Assembly: GCF_900573985.1 (NCBI RefSeq)
Contig: NZ_UWOK01000001.1
Location: 1,426,001 to 1,490,000, forward strand
Direction of reading: 5' to 3'
Source: Campylobacter showae
GTDB taxonomy: Bacteria; Campylobacterota; Campylobacteria; Campylobacterales; Campylobacteraceae
Length of the DNA: 64,000 nucleotides
Part shown: in pieces, positions 37,499 through 46,909 of the stretch
Layout of the letters: each line of letters begins with the position of its first letter
How positions within the stretch are numbered: the first letter of the stretch is position 1
Translations under genes and position numbers: made by a program
The notes under the pieces: generated by a model
Database searches by the model: none
Told to the model about the DNA's origin: nothing
Seen by the model: only the letters and a program-made list of their open reading frames with translations

Positions 37499-38324
37499 CC
37501 GTCAAATTCCCCGTGCGTCTAAATTTACCCAGCCGTCAAATTCCCCGTGCGTCTAAATTTACCCAGCCGTCAAATTCCCCGTGCGTCTAAATTTACCCAG
37601 CCGTCAAATTCCCCGTGCGTCTAAATTTACCCAGCCGTCAAATTCCCCGTGCGTCTAAATTTACCCAGCCGTCAAATTCCCCGTGCGTCTAAATTTACCC
37701 AGCCGTCAAATTCCCCGTGCGTCTAAATTTACCCAGCCGTCAAATTCCCCGTGCGTCTAAATTTACCCAGCCGTCAAATTCCCCGTGCGTCTAAATTTAC
37801 CCAGCCGTCAAATTCCCCGTGCGTCTAAATTTACCCAGCCGTCAAATTCCCCGTGCGTCTAAATTTACCCAGCCGTCAAATTCCCCGTGCGTCTAAATTT
37901 ACCCAGCCGTCAAATTCCCCGTGCGTCTAAATTTACCCAGCCGTCAAATTCCCCGTGCGTCTAAATTTACCCAGCCGTCAAATTCCCCGTGCGTCTAAAT
38001 TTACCCAGCCGTCAAATTCCCCGTGCGTCTAAATTTACCCAGCCGTCAAATTCCCCGTGCGTCTAAATTTACCCAGCCGTCAAATTCCCCGTGCGTCTAA
38101 ATTTACCCAGCCGTCAAATTCCCCGTGCGTCTAAATTTACCCAGCCGTCAAATTCCCCGTGCGTCTAAATTTACCCAGCCGTCAAATTCCCCGTGCGTCT
38201 AAATTTACCCAGCCGTCAAATTCCCCGTGCGTCTAAATTTACCCAGCCGTCAAATTCCCCGTGCGTCTAAATTTACCCAGCCGTCAAATTCCCCGTGCGT
38301 CTAAATTTACCCAGCCGTCAAATT
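37499..38324. repeat. Tandem array: 24 copies of a 34-bp unit, each with two RAATTY motifs
   Basis: The unit begins CCGTCAAATTCCCCGTG and continues with a second 17-base half containing CTAAATTTACC. There are 24 full copies (37499-38314) and a 10-base partial 25th. By eye all full copies are identical. Each unit holds AAATTC at position 6 and AAATTT at position 23, both RAATTY, exactly 17 bases apart within and between units. There are no spacers, so it is not CRISPR. Because 34 is not divisible by 3 and each unit carries TAA on both strands, it is noncoding in all frames. It lies between the convergent 3' ends of brnQ and the phosphate transporter. Confidence 0.97.
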
Positions 38325-38662
38325 TATTATGTTTACTGAATTTAATTTGCGAATACATAAATAAAAAATAGCTTGCTAAATTTTATAAATTTTAGTTGCA
38401 AGAGCCTTTATTTGATTGTTTGAGTTTGTTGTAAAAAATCATTTGTCGTTTTGTTGGCAAGGCAGACATTATCGTTATAGACATCAAATTTAAGCAGTCA
38501 GCCCAAAGGCTTAGAATTATATAAAACCATAGTTTAAATAATACCTGAACGAAACTAGCTTAAATTTACCGAGTACTGCTGTGACTTTATGGTAAAATCA
38601 AGACCAACTTTATAAGTTTTGGCAAAACAAATCGGCCAGTTACGGCTCGCAAATAGTCGAAT
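38325..38662. other. AT-rich spacer between the repeat array and the phosphate transporter
   Basis: About 340 AT-rich bases with no gene, no further copy of the 34-bp unit and no clear terminator for the minus-strand transporter. Confidence 0.45.
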
Positions 38663-40207
38663 TTACAAGCCTAACATAGTCTTTAGAAGCATGTAAATAA
38701 GTGCTGCCGAGCAGCCTGCGATAGGTAACGTGATGACCCATGCGAGCACGATAGGTTTGACCATTTTCCAGTTGGCGTCGCGGTTTAATATACCGATACC
38801 AAGCACCGCACCAATGAGGATGTGCGTCGAGGAAACGGGGATGCCTAGCTTAGTAGCTAGCAGGATAACGGTACTAGCGGCTAGCTCGGCGCTAAATCCG
38901 GTCGTCGGTAGGATCTCGGCTAGTTTGCTGCCGATCGTGGTTATAACCTCTTTGCCTAGAAACCAAAGCCCCACCACAAGCGAGATGCCAAACGTCACCA
39001 TCGCGATACCAGGTACGGGTGCGGTGGCGTTTATGGAGCCTGTTTTTAGTACGTCTAGGATCGCGGCAAATGGACCCACGGCGTTTGCTATGTCGTTGGC
39101 GCCGTGAGAAAATGCAAACGAGGAGGCCGTAAATATCTGAAACCATGAGAAAATGCGGTTCGTGCTCTTTTCTGCGTTATCTTTTTTCATCACGTTTATC
39201 ATCGCAAGCGTTGCGAGATATGTGACGATACCTATGACGCAGATGATCCAGATCGTGCCGATGAATCCGATGTCGAGATTTAGGTGTGCTAGGCCCTTAA
39301 ATAGCATCATCGAGGAGATGATGATCGCGCCGATGCCTGCTACCATTGGGATGTGTTTGCGCATGGCTTTTGACGTGTCGATCTCTTTTTCGCGCTCTTT
39401 CATGGCTTTTATAGCGAGCTTGTATTCGCTGCGTTCGCCGCTTTCGACGTCGTCCTCGTCAAGGACCGCGATCTTGCTTAGTATCCTTATCTGCTCGCTT
39501 TCGGGTTTTGTTTTTAGCTCTTGTAGATAGCGCTCTTTGTAGGCTTTACGCTCGCGTTTTAGTACCTTTAGCTCAAGGGTAAATTTGCGAGTAGGAATCA
39601 AAATTTTAGATTTTATGTAGCCGTAAATGAAGTAAGAAAGGATGCCTCCTAGTAGCGGCGAGATCACCCAGCTAACGGCGATCCTGCCTATCTCGCCCCA
39701 GGAAACCATGGCTAGAGCTTTATCTCCGCCCATCGTCGTAAAGCCCATCGTAAGTCCGGCGCCAACGATGCCGCCTACGATCGAGTGCGTCGTGGAGATG
39801 GGTAGGCCCTTTTTAGACGCGATAAAAAGCCAAATGCCCGAGCTTAAAAGTGCCGACATCATAATCAGCACGAAAAGCATAGGCTCCGTGCCCTCCTGCG
39901 GGAAGCTCACGATGCCCTCGCGGATGGTTTTCGTTACCTCGCCGCCGGCAAATATTGCGCCGCTAAGCTCGAAAATAGCGGCTATAACTAGGGCTTGCTT
40001 TATCGTGACGGTCTTGGCGCCTACGCTCGTGCCAAAGGAGTTTGCGACGTCGTTGCCGCCGATGTTAAACGCCATAAAGATACCGAAAATACTAGCGATA
40101 CTAAAAAGTAAAAAGTGATGAGTCGGGATGTACTGATAGCCCCAAACGAAAAATCCAAACGCGGTAATTATAAAGATCGCAAATGCAAAGAGATTGTCGC
40201 TTCTCAA
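38663..40207 (-). CDS. PiT-family inorganic phosphate transporter
   Basis: A 514-residue inner-membrane symporter for phosphate. The duplicated PiT signature is present in both halves: GGNDVANSFGTSVGAKT near residue 50 and GANDIANAVGPFAA near residue 365. The halves flank a charged cytoplasmic loop (about 200-295), with IPISSTHILIGAVLGIG near residue 455 and the matching LPISTTHSIVGGIVGAG near residue 135. No PhoU-like gene is adjacent. Monocistronic as far as can be seen. Confidence 0.93.
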   Translation of the reverse strand: MRSDNLFAFAIFIITAFGFFVWGYQYIPTHHFLLFSIASIFGIFMAFNIGGNDVANSFGTSVGAKTVTIKQALVIAAIFELSGAIFAGGEVTKTIREGIVSFPQEGTEPMLFVLIMMSALLSSGIWLFIASKKGLPISTTHSIVGGIVGAGLTMGFTTMGGDKALAMVSWGEIGRIAVSWVISPLLGGILSYFIYGYIKSKILIPTRKFTLELKVLKRERKAYKERYLQELKTKPESEQIRILSKIAVLDEDDVESGERSEYKLAIKAMKEREKEIDTSKAMRKHIPMVAGIGAIIISSMMLFKGLAHLNLDIGFIGTIWIICVIGIVTYLATLAMINVMKKDNAEKSTNRIFSWFQIFTASSFAFSHGANDIANAVGPFAAILDVLKTGSINATAPVPGIAMVTFGISLVVGLWFLGKEVITTIGSKLAEILPTTGFSAELAASTVILLATKLGIPVSSTHILIGAVLGIGILNRDANWKMVKPIVLAWVITLPIAGCSAALIYMLLKTMLGL

Positions 40208-40303
40208 GCAAGTCCTTTTAAAAATGAATGGCTAATTATAACTATATTTTTCTTAAGCAAGCCAAATTTAGGCGGTTTTATTAGCTTTAAATTTTAGCTT
40301 CGT

Positions 40304-40309
40304 TATAAT
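40304..40309 (+). promoter_or_regulatory. Probable -10 of the YqeY gene
   Basis: TATAAT 29 bases before the ATG at 40338, in the 130-base divergent region. Confidence 0.5.
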
Positions 40310-40337
40310 TTGCCTACTTAAATTTAAAGGAGAAAAA

Positions 40338-40775
40338 ATGACGATTAGAGAGCAAATTTTAGAGGACATCAAGACTGCGATGAAAGAAAAAGACAACTTT
40401 CGCCGCGATACGCTAAGACTCATAAACTCGGTCATCAAACAAGTCGAAGTCGATGAACGCGCCGAAATGACCGACGAAAAGGTGCTACCGATCCTACAAA
40501 CCCAGATCAAACGCCGCATGGACTCTATCGAGCAGTATAAAAACGGCGGCAGGGACGATCTGGCGCAAAACGAGCAAAAAGAGATCGACATCATAAACGG
40601 CTATCTACCGAAGCAACTAAATGCAGACGAGCTAGAAGCCCAGATAAAAGAGATCATCGCAGGACTAGGCGATGGCGCAAATATCGGCACAGTAATGAAA
40701 GCAGCCAAAGAAAAAATCGGCGCTAGAAGCGACGGCAAGAGCATAAGCGAGTGCGCAAAAAGGCTGCTGGGCTAA
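40338..40775 (+). CDS. GatB/YqeY domain protein
   Basis: A 145-residue stand-alone YqeY domain, the helical tRNA-contacting tail found at the end of GatB. The family pattern is seen in KDNFRRDTLRLINSVIKQVE, KRRMDSIEQYKNGGRDDL with EKEI, LPKQL, and GANIGTVMKAAKEKIGARSD. Its role is thought to involve tRNA or amidotransferase function but is not established. AAAGGAG precedes the ATG. A 10-bp inverted repeat follows the stop. Confidence 0.93.
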   Translation: MTIREQILEDIKTAMKEKDNFRRDTLRLINSVIKQVEVDERAEMTDEKVLPILQTQIKRRMDSIEQYKNGGRDDLAQNEQKEIDIINGYLPKQLNADELEAQIKEIIAGLGDGANIGTVMKAAKEKIGARSDGKSISECAKRLLG

Positions 40776-40786
40776 ATTTGGCATCT

Positions 40787-40824
40787 AAATTTGACCGAAT
40801 TTGCTTTGGGATTTGGTCAAATTT
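40787..40824 (+). terminator. Inverted repeat after the YqeY gene
   Basis: AAATTTGACC (40787-40796) pairs with GGTCAAATTT (40815-40824) around 18 bases, starting 11 bases past the stop. No T tract follows. Confidence 0.4.
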
Positions 40825-41166
40825 GAGGTGAGGGCAGGCTGGCCTTAAGTTGGTTTGCCTTTATGAAATTTGACGCGACATGGCAAATGATTGTTGCGTT
40901 TTGGTCATATTTGGAGAGTTTATAGCGTGCGGCTTGTGATTGGCGCGAAGTAAATTTGCTAAGTTTGCAACACCTAGTATAAATTTTGCCGAAGCCAATT
41001 GTATTTATAGAGGATGCAAATTTGCTCTAGAGTTTTTGACGATGCAAAGCTTTCAAAAATGGGTTTTGGTAAAATTTTATAGAATGAATTTTTGGTTTAA
41101 AGTGATGCAAAAGAGCAAAATTTGAACCAAATATTTTTTTAGATTCGGCTCAAATTTCGCATAATC
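40825..41166. other. Intergenic region before the soluble chemoreceptor
   Basis: About 340 bases. A 61-codon frame exists at 40940-41125 but has no ribosome site and no recognisable product. Nothing else is seen. Confidence 0.4.
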
Positions 41167-42429
41167 TTACTTTACGCTTTCTTCTATCGTCGCGTCTATT
41201 ATCTTAAATATCTCACCGCTTGCTTGTTTGACTTTAGCAAATCTATCGACGAATTTTTGGATATCGTTCATATTGTAACCATTTTTTGAGTCGTCTAGGT
41301 TAGCTTTTACCAGATCGCTTATTTGTTTTGCCGGGACGCTTGCCTTCTCAAAGCTTTTTGAATTTGCAAAATATGCCGCCGCGCTCTCGTACCATGCGTT
41401 TAAATTTTTCGTTTGTTTTTGCATATTTTCGTCATCGCCTCTTTCGTTAATAACGTTTCCGTATGCGGTCTGTAGATATGTCACTCGGTTGATCTTACCG
41501 ATGATGCCGATGGTTTTGTTTTCGACGTATTTTGAGATTTTTGCACTTTGCGTCGCGCCTTGGCTAAATACATTCACGGCATCTCTAAATTTAGACACGC
41601 TTACGTTTGCTACTTGCGCTATTTGAGTGATTTTGTTGGAATTGTCGTTTAGGTCGTTTGTTTGTTGTTGCAGAGTTTGGATATTTATGCCGATTTCGCT
41701 TGTAGCTTTTTGCGTATTTTCGGCAAGCTTTCGCACTTCGTCCGCGACCACGGCAAAGCCTCGCCCATGCTCGCCGGCACGCGCCGCTTCGATAGCAGCG
41801 TTAAGAGCGAGTAGGTTTGTTTGCTCGGCGATATCTTTGATCAAATTTACGACCGATGAGATTTCCTCGGTTCTGTGGGTTAAATTTTTAATAGCTTCGG
41901 TAGACTCTGTGATAAGGTGCTCTAGGTTGCCCATATTTTGGCTAAGTTCGCTTACGGCCGACATGCTTTCGTTGGCCTTTACCGAAGTATCTTGCGCCAT
42001 AGTTGAAATTTGGGTTAAATTTTTAATGCTTTGATTGAGGTCGTTTTGTACTTCTAAAATACCGTCGTTTCCATTACCGAGCTCGCTAAATTTTTCAGAT
42101 AGTATACCTCTAGTTTTACCTTTCTGGCCGGCTTTTATACCCTCGACGCCTTCGCTCATGGAAATAGCATTGGTTCTAAAAAGACCTCGAAATCCCTCTG
42201 CAAAAATATTTCTATAAGTTATCCCGCTTTCGGCCGATTTTACGCAAGTGCCCATTTCTCTTTGCAAAGCTTCGATTTGATCGAGCAAATCGTTTATACC
42301 AAGTGCTATTTTGCCGATTTGAGAGTTTGGATCTATTTGTAAAATTCTAGGTTCCAAAAAGCCGTTTCTAGCCTGTTCGACCACATTTAAAATTTCATCG
42401 TAATTTACTTTTTCTTTTTTAAAAAACAT
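41167..42429 (-). CDS. Soluble methyl-accepting protein with degenerate CZB-like tail
   Basis: A 420-residue chemotaxis signalling protein without transmembrane segments. After an N-terminal linker (1-110) comes the conserved hairpin tip [19 protein letters not shown] with [16 protein letters not shown]. The last 110 residues resemble the CZB zinc-binding domain in spacing ([20 protein letters not shown]), but the usual Cys and His zinc ligands are absent. The gene lies 10 bases after a PAS-only protein, giving the two halves of an Aer-type receptor on separate chains, like CetA/CetB of C. jejuni, though CetA has a membrane anchor. Confidence 0.88.
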   Translation of the reverse strand: MFFKKEKVNYDEILNVVEQARNGFLEPRILQIDPNSQIGKIALGINDLLDQIEALQREMGTCVKSAESGITYRNIFAEGFRGLFRTNAISMSEGVEGIKAGQKGKTRGILSEKFSELGNGNDGILEVQNDLNQSIKNLTQISTMAQDTSVKANESMSAVSELSQNMGNLEHLITESTEAIKNLTHRTEEISSVVNLIKDIAEQTNLLALNAAIEAARAGEHGRGFAVVADEVRKLAENTQKATSEIGINIQTLQQQTNDLNDNSNKITQIAQVANVSVSKFRDAVNVFSQGATQSAKISKYVENKTIGIIGKINRVTYLQTAYGNVINERGDDENMQKQTKNLNAWYESAAAYFANSKSFEKASVPAKQISDLVKANLDDSKNGYNMNDIQKFVDRFAKVKQASGEIFKIIDATIEESVK

Positions 42430-42439
42430 GATTTTCCTT

Positions 42440-42943
42440 TTATAATCTTTGTAAGTCGTTCATTAGCTCGTCATAGCTCTTGTTTTTTTCTTTTAAAATA
42501 TTATCAAGAAGCTTAGATGAGGCTTCCATGCCGCCGCTCTTTTCAGCTTCCAAGAGCTGCCTGTAAAGCGGGATAATGATTTCTAAGGCTTTTGGATTTG
42601 GTTTTCGTCTAACCGAATAATAACCGATAATGTTGCCGTTTTGATCAAGAGAAGCGGTAACGTTTGCAAATACCCAGTAAAATGAACCGTCAAAGCTCTT
42701 GTTTTTAACATAGGCAAAAACCTCTTTTTTATTTTTTACGTACTCCCATAAAATTTTAAAAACAACGCGCGGCATATCTGGATGCCTCACGATATTATGC
42801 GGTTTCCCGATCAACTCATTACCTTTTGCGCCGACTATTTGAGCAAAAGGGATATTGCAATAAGTTATTTTTCCCTTCGTATCGGTTTTTGAAACCAAAA
42901 ACGCATCTGCACTAACTTGACGTTCATGTAAATTATTTTGCAT
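42440..42943 (-). CDS. Aer/CetB-type PAS redox sensor protein
   Basis: A 167-residue PAS protein. The Aer-class features are strong: [19 protein letters not shown], then [10 protein letters not shown], the FAD-binding helix motif of Aer and CetB, followed by [14 protein letters not shown] and SVRRKPNP. There is no membrane or signalling hairpin domain, so it must act through a partner, most likely the soluble receptor just downstream. The expected function is sensing redox state for energy taxis. Confidence 0.88.
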   Translation of the reverse strand: MQNNLHERQVSADAFLVSKTDTKGKITYCNIPFAQIVGAKGNELIGKPHNIVRHPDMPRVVFKILWEYVKNKKEVFAYVKNKSFDGSFYWVFANVTASLDQNGNIIGYYSVRRKPNPKALEIIIPLYRQLLEAEKSGGMEASSKLLDNILKEKNKSYDELMNDLQRL

Positions 42944-42967
42944 TTCTTTCCTTAATTGTTGTTTTAA

Positions 42968-44215
42968 TTATCGTCCTTGAACTGCATTTCCAAGATCCCA
43001 CATAGGCATAAAAATACCAAGCGCCAAAAGTATAACCATGCCCGCCATAAATAAAAGCATAATTGGTTCCACATAGCTTGAAATATTATCAACCAGGTCG
43101 CTAAATTTAGCTTTGTAATAATCGGTTACTTTTTCAAGCATCGCATCTATTGCACCGCCTTTTTCGCCTGCGCTTAGCATCTGAATAAGCATACTCTCGT
43201 AAAGTTGAGTATCCCGAAAAGCTTCTGTCAAGGATACGCCTCTTTGAACAGCAATCTTGATTGTGGCAAGCTTATCGTGTATGTCTTGGTTTTCTACCGT
43301 TAAAGTTGCCGTCTCAAGTGCATCAGCAATTGGAATACCTGCTCTTACAAGCTCGGTAAAAATAAGATTAAATCTGTTCATTGTTGAGTAGAATATAATT
43401 TTATTGATTAGATAAACTTTTAGCATAAATTTGTCAAATTTATACTTAAAATCATCATTGCTTTTGTATAAATATCTGATAGCATATATTATGGTTATAA
43501 AACCGACTAATATATATAAACCGTAATTACTTAATGCACTCTCGATAGAAAGAAGAATAATTGTAGGAAGAGGTAGTTTAGCTCCGAGTTGTTCAAATAT
43601 CTCCCTAAACTGAGGAACCACAAATATCATCAGTATAATAAAAGCTATCGCCATAGCAGACATTACTATAATCGGATATCTGAGAGCTTTTTTAAATTTT
43701 CTCTGATTTTCCCAAACTTCCTGTAGAATATCTGATAGTTTATGGAGCGACTCTGACATATTACCTGTGCTTTCGCCAAGCTTTACCATAGCAATAACTA
43801 CGTCACCAAGTTCACCTTTAAATTTGGTTATGGCATCGGTTAGACTTTGACCTTGGTTGAGATCATCGTTTAGGGTTGCAAATATGGCCTTAAGCCTTTT
43901 GTCTTCTGTTGATTTAGATACTTCCTTGATGCTGTCGTGGATTGAAATTCCTGCATTTGTCATAACGCTTAATTGCCTAAAGGCAGCTATTAAATTATTT
44001 ATTTTTATTTTTGAACCGCCTAAAAGGACTGATGCCTTGCTTATCATGTCAGCGAATTGTTCTTCTAGCGGGATGCTTTTTGTTTCTCCTACCTTTACTA
44101 TTACGCCAGCTTTTTTTGTTTTTGCTAAGGCCTGCGCCTCGCTTCTGTTGTTTGCTTTTAAGGTCATCTTCTGGCGACGACCGTTGGCCATATACTCAAC
44201 TTCAAAAAATTTCAT
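42968..44215 (-). CDS. ctsF: Type II secretion/type IV pilus inner-membrane platform protein (CtsF/GspF)
   Basis: A 415-residue platform protein of the DNA-uptake machine. It has a short N-terminal basic domain (VEYMANGRRQK), then two GspF repeats, each a four-helix cytoplasmic bundle ending at a membrane helix: FRQLSVMTNAGISIHDSI (about 88) with KLGESTGNMSESL, and FNLIFTELVRAGIPIADAL (about 280) with LSAGEKGGAIDAML. Three hydrophobic segments lie near 180, 225 and 385. It corresponds to ctsF of C. jejuni and MshG of the MSHA pilus. It overlaps ctsE by 4 bases and is last in the operon. Confidence 0.92.
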   Translation of the reverse strand: MKFFEVEYMANGRRQKMTLKANNRSEAQALAKTKKAGVIVKVGETKSIPLEEQFADMISKASVLLGGSKIKINNLIAAFRQLSVMTNAGISIHDSIKEVSKSTEDKRLKAIFATLNDDLNQGQSLTDAITKFKGELGDVVIAMVKLGESTGNMSESLHKLSDILQEVWENQRKFKKALRYPIIVMSAMAIAFIILMIFVVPQFREIFEQLGAKLPLPTIILLSIESALSNYGLYILVGFITIIYAIRYLYKSNDDFKYKFDKFMLKVYLINKIIFYSTMNRFNLIFTELVRAGIPIADALETATLTVENQDIHDKLATIKIAVQRGVSLTEAFRDTQLYESMLIQMLSAGEKGGAIDAMLEKVTDYYKAKFSDLVDNISSYVEPIMLLFMAGMVILLALGIFMPMWDLGNAVQGR

Positions 44216-45969
44216 ACCTTAGCTACCCTAAATACTTCATCTATCGTTGTTACGCCCCTTGCGGCTCTAATAATACCATCTTTAAACATATCTATAAAAT
44301 GCTCTTCGTATGCTACTTTTTTTATTTCCTCTTTTGTAGTGCCGTTTGCTATCATCGCTGAAATTCTATCGCTTATCGGTAAAACTTCGCTTATCATCTC
44401 TCGCCCTACATAGCCAGTTTGAGAACATTGATCGCAACCGACATGTTTATAAAACTGATAATCTTGTGGCAAGAAGTCTTGAAATTGTTCATGTAAATTT
44501 GGCGGTAAAACGGTTTTTTGTTTGCAGTTTGGACATAGTTTTCTAACAAGCCTTTGGGCCTCTATCGCCACCAATGCGCCGCTAATTAGATACGGTTCTA
44601 TTCCCATGTCAGCGATTCTCGTTACGGCGCTTATCGCATCATTTGTGTGAAGCGTTGAAAATACCAAGTGGCCGGTAAGTGCAGCTTGGATAGCTATACG
44701 AAGAGTCTCTTGATCTCTGATCTCGCCTATCATTATGATGTCTGGGTCTTGCCTTAAAATGGATCGAAGAGCTGAAGCAAAGGTAAGTCCGACTTTTTCA
44801 TTTACATGGACTTGCTGGATCATATTTAGCTGATACTCTACTGGATCTTCGACGGTTATTATTTTTGTCTCTACACTTTTTATATCATTTAATGCAGCAT
44901 AAAGAGTTGTTGTTTTACCGGACCCAGTTGGCCCCGTCACTAATATAATGCCGTAAGGTGCTTTCATTGCTTTGTTAAATTTATCAAAAGTACTTGGATG
45001 CATACCTAAATTTTCAAGACTAATTAGAACTTTTGATTTATCCAAAATACGCAAAACTATGCTTTCACCGTGTAGTATCGGCAATGTTGAAATACGAAAA
45101 TCATACTCTTTGCCTGCTACTTGAGCCGAAAAACGACCGTCCTGCGGCTTTCTTCGCTCTGCTATATCCATATTCGACAGTAGCTTCATGCGCGATACCA
45201 GGGGTGGAAAAAGGTCTTTGTCAAAAATAAAAAGCTCAGCCAACATACCGTCGATCCTGCCTCGCACGACACAGTTTGTAGTAGTAGCTTCGATATGTAT
45301 ATCGCTTGCACGACTTACTATCGAGGTTCGTAAAATAACTTCGATCAATTTTAATATGCCGGAGCTATTTTCATTTGTATTTCCACCTACTACCGCAGAG
45401 GAAGATAGCTCCTTTCTGATCTCGGTAACTATGCCTTTTACGCTATCATTTAGCTCTATTTTACTTAAATATTTATCTATTTTGGATGGATCGGTTATAA
45501 CTATTTTTAAGAGCTTTCTATTAAAAATAGATTGCAGTCTATCTTGCGCAGACATGTCAAATGGGTTTTTAAAAGCAACATAAACAGCAATTTCATCTTC
45601 CTTGATAGGTAGAGCGCTATAGGTTTTTAAATGATTTAAAGGAGCTTTTTCACAAAGTTTATAGTCTATATCGATATCATCCAAATCAACATACTCAAGT
45701 TTAAATTTGGCTGCAATATACTCTAAAAATTTTTTTAAATTTATTATGAAATTTTCAGTTATTTCATTGATTGTAATGCGTTGTTTTTTATATAATTCAC
45801 CTATAATATCATATATATTTTCCGTTGATAAATTTGGCGCTTGCTGTTGTATGGCATGCTCAAAATCTACATTTTCCTTTAATAGAGATAATATATTTTG
45901 ATATTGGATATCGGTTATTAAATTATTTTTTAAGATAGTTGTCAAAAAAAGTTCATAAAATTTATTCAT
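44212..45969 (-). CDS. ctsE: Type II secretion/type IV pilus assembly ATPase (CtsE/GspE)
   Basis: A 585-residue hexameric motor ATPase. The N-terminal half (1-200) is the adaptor region. The catalytic half has ASDIHIE (Asp box start), Walker A TGPTGSGKTTT (near 350), the Asp box VEDPVEYQ, Walker B DPDIIMIGEIRD and the His box GHLVFSTLHTNDA. The zinc-binding CPNC...CDQC knuckle (near 495-535) classes it with GspE/PilB assembly motors, not PilT retraction motors. Corresponds to ctsE, needed for C. jejuni transformation. It is AT-rich, like the whole operon. Confidence 0.94.
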   Translation of the reverse strand: MNKFYELFLTTILKNNLITDIQYQNILSLLKENVDFEHAIQQQAPNLSTENIYDIIGELYKKQRITINEITENFIINLKKFLEYIAAKFKLEYVDLDDIDIDYKLCEKAPLNHLKTYSALPIKEDEIAVYVAFKNPFDMSAQDRLQSIFNRKLLKIVITDPSKIDKYLSKIELNDSVKGIVTEIRKELSSSAVVGGNTNENSSGILKLIEVILRTSIVSRASDIHIEATTTNCVVRGRIDGMLAELFIFDKDLFPPLVSRMKLLSNMDIAERRKPQDGRFSAQVAGKEYDFRISTLPILHGESIVLRILDKSKVLISLENLGMHPSTFDKFNKAMKAPYGIILVTGPTGSGKTTTLYAALNDIKSVETKIITVEDPVEYQLNMIQQVHVNEKVGLTFASALRSILRQDPDIIMIGEIRDQETLRIAIQAALTGHLVFSTLHTNDAISAVTRIADMGIEPYLISGALVAIEAQRLVRKLCPNCKQKTVLPPNLHEQFQDFLPQDYQFYKHVGCDQCSQTGYVGREMISEVLPISDRISAMIANGTTKEEIKKVAYEEHFIDMFKDGIIRAARGVTTIDEVFRVAKV

Positions 45970-46009
45970 TATATACCTTTACAATTTATAAAACAATAAT
46001 ACTTTTACA

Positions 46010-46909
46010 CTATAATGCCGTATCGTCTTCTATTTGTCTCATTAAATCCTCAATATTTGCAGAATTGGCCTTGTCGTTATATATCTTAAGGACGCTTATA
46101 GCATCGTCTTTTTGCTTTAGGTTATATTTCGACTTTGCAAATATTATCCAGCTCTCTTCGTTATTGCTATCAAGTTCATTTGCTATCAATGCCCATTTTT
46201 CACTATTTTTATAGTCTTTAACATCATAGTATCTTCTTGCAATAAGCAGTGCAATGTCAGAGCTATTTGATTTTTCAAATTTTGCTGTTAATTCATCTAC
46301 CGAAACTTCAGAACCAGAAGATTGTATTTGGAATTTGTTTATATTTTGCAAGCCGCTAATACTCTTTGCGGGTATATATTTTTCAGAATCAAAATTTAGT
46401 TTTTCTTCTGTTGGAGTGGCTACTGCCACTTGTTTTCCGCCAATATTTTTTTGAGTATTGCTAACTCTCTGTGTATCTTGTTGTATATCGCTTGCATTTA
46501 CCCAGCCGTGTTGCTGAATTTCTGTATTTATATTATCTGAGATATCTTCGTTTGCAATGCTACTATTTTGCGTGTTTGGCGCGCTTTCGGTTCCGCCAAA
46601 ATTATCAGAATTTAGCAATGTATTATTACTTGGATCGATTTTCTGCTCAGGCTCAACATTTTCAGAATGCTTTATGGTGTCTTTATTGCTTTTTCTAGCA
46701 TCGTTACTAATTGTAGTACTGTTGTTATTACTTATTAGTGAATCTTTTAATAAATAAAAAGTAAGCGATGACACAGAAACAGATATGGCTAAAACAGCTG
46801 AAATAGCATATATATAGTTTTTTTTATCCGAAAACTTAAACTCTTTTCTCTTTTTGTCGTAGGCTCTCCATCGCCTTTCTAGCTCCAATATCTCATATGT
46901 TTCAAGCAT
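46010..46909 (-). CDS. Single-TM protein with TPR tail (MshN-like, transformation cluster)
   Basis: A 299-residue bitopic protein with a cytoplasmic N-terminus of about 30 charged residues, one TM helix (about 32-54), a long low-complexity Asn/Ser/Thr-rich periplasmic linker (60-195), and about two TPR units at the end (DIALLIARRYYDVKDYKNSE and following). This architecture, and its place between the ExeA-like ATPase and the motor, equals MshN of the MSHA cluster and the unnamed or CtsX-position gene of C. jejuni. It overlaps the upstream ATPase gene by 8 bases. A role in spanning the periplasm is likely. Confidence 0.72.
   Translation of the reverse strand: MLETYEILELERRWRAYDKKRKEFKFSDKKNYIYAISAVLAISVSVSSLTFYLLKDSLISNNNSTTISNDARKSNKDTIKHSENVEPEQKIDPSNNTLLNSDNFGGTESAPNTQNSSIANEDISDNINTEIQQHGWVNASDIQQDTQRVSNTQKNIGGKQVAVATPTEEKLNFDSEKYIPAKSISGLQNINKFQIQSSGSEVSVDELTAKFEKSNSSDIALLIARRYYDVKDYKNSEKWALIANELDSNNEESWIIFAKSKYNLKQKDDAISVLKIYNDKANSANIEDLMRQIEDDTAL

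Noticed and set aside
37499..38324. CRISPR array
   Set aside because: The 34-bp units are directly adjacent with no unique spacers, and there are no cas genes in the window.
40940..41125. 61-codon open frame after the YqeY gene
   Set aside because: No ribosome site, no homology recognised, typical spacer composition.
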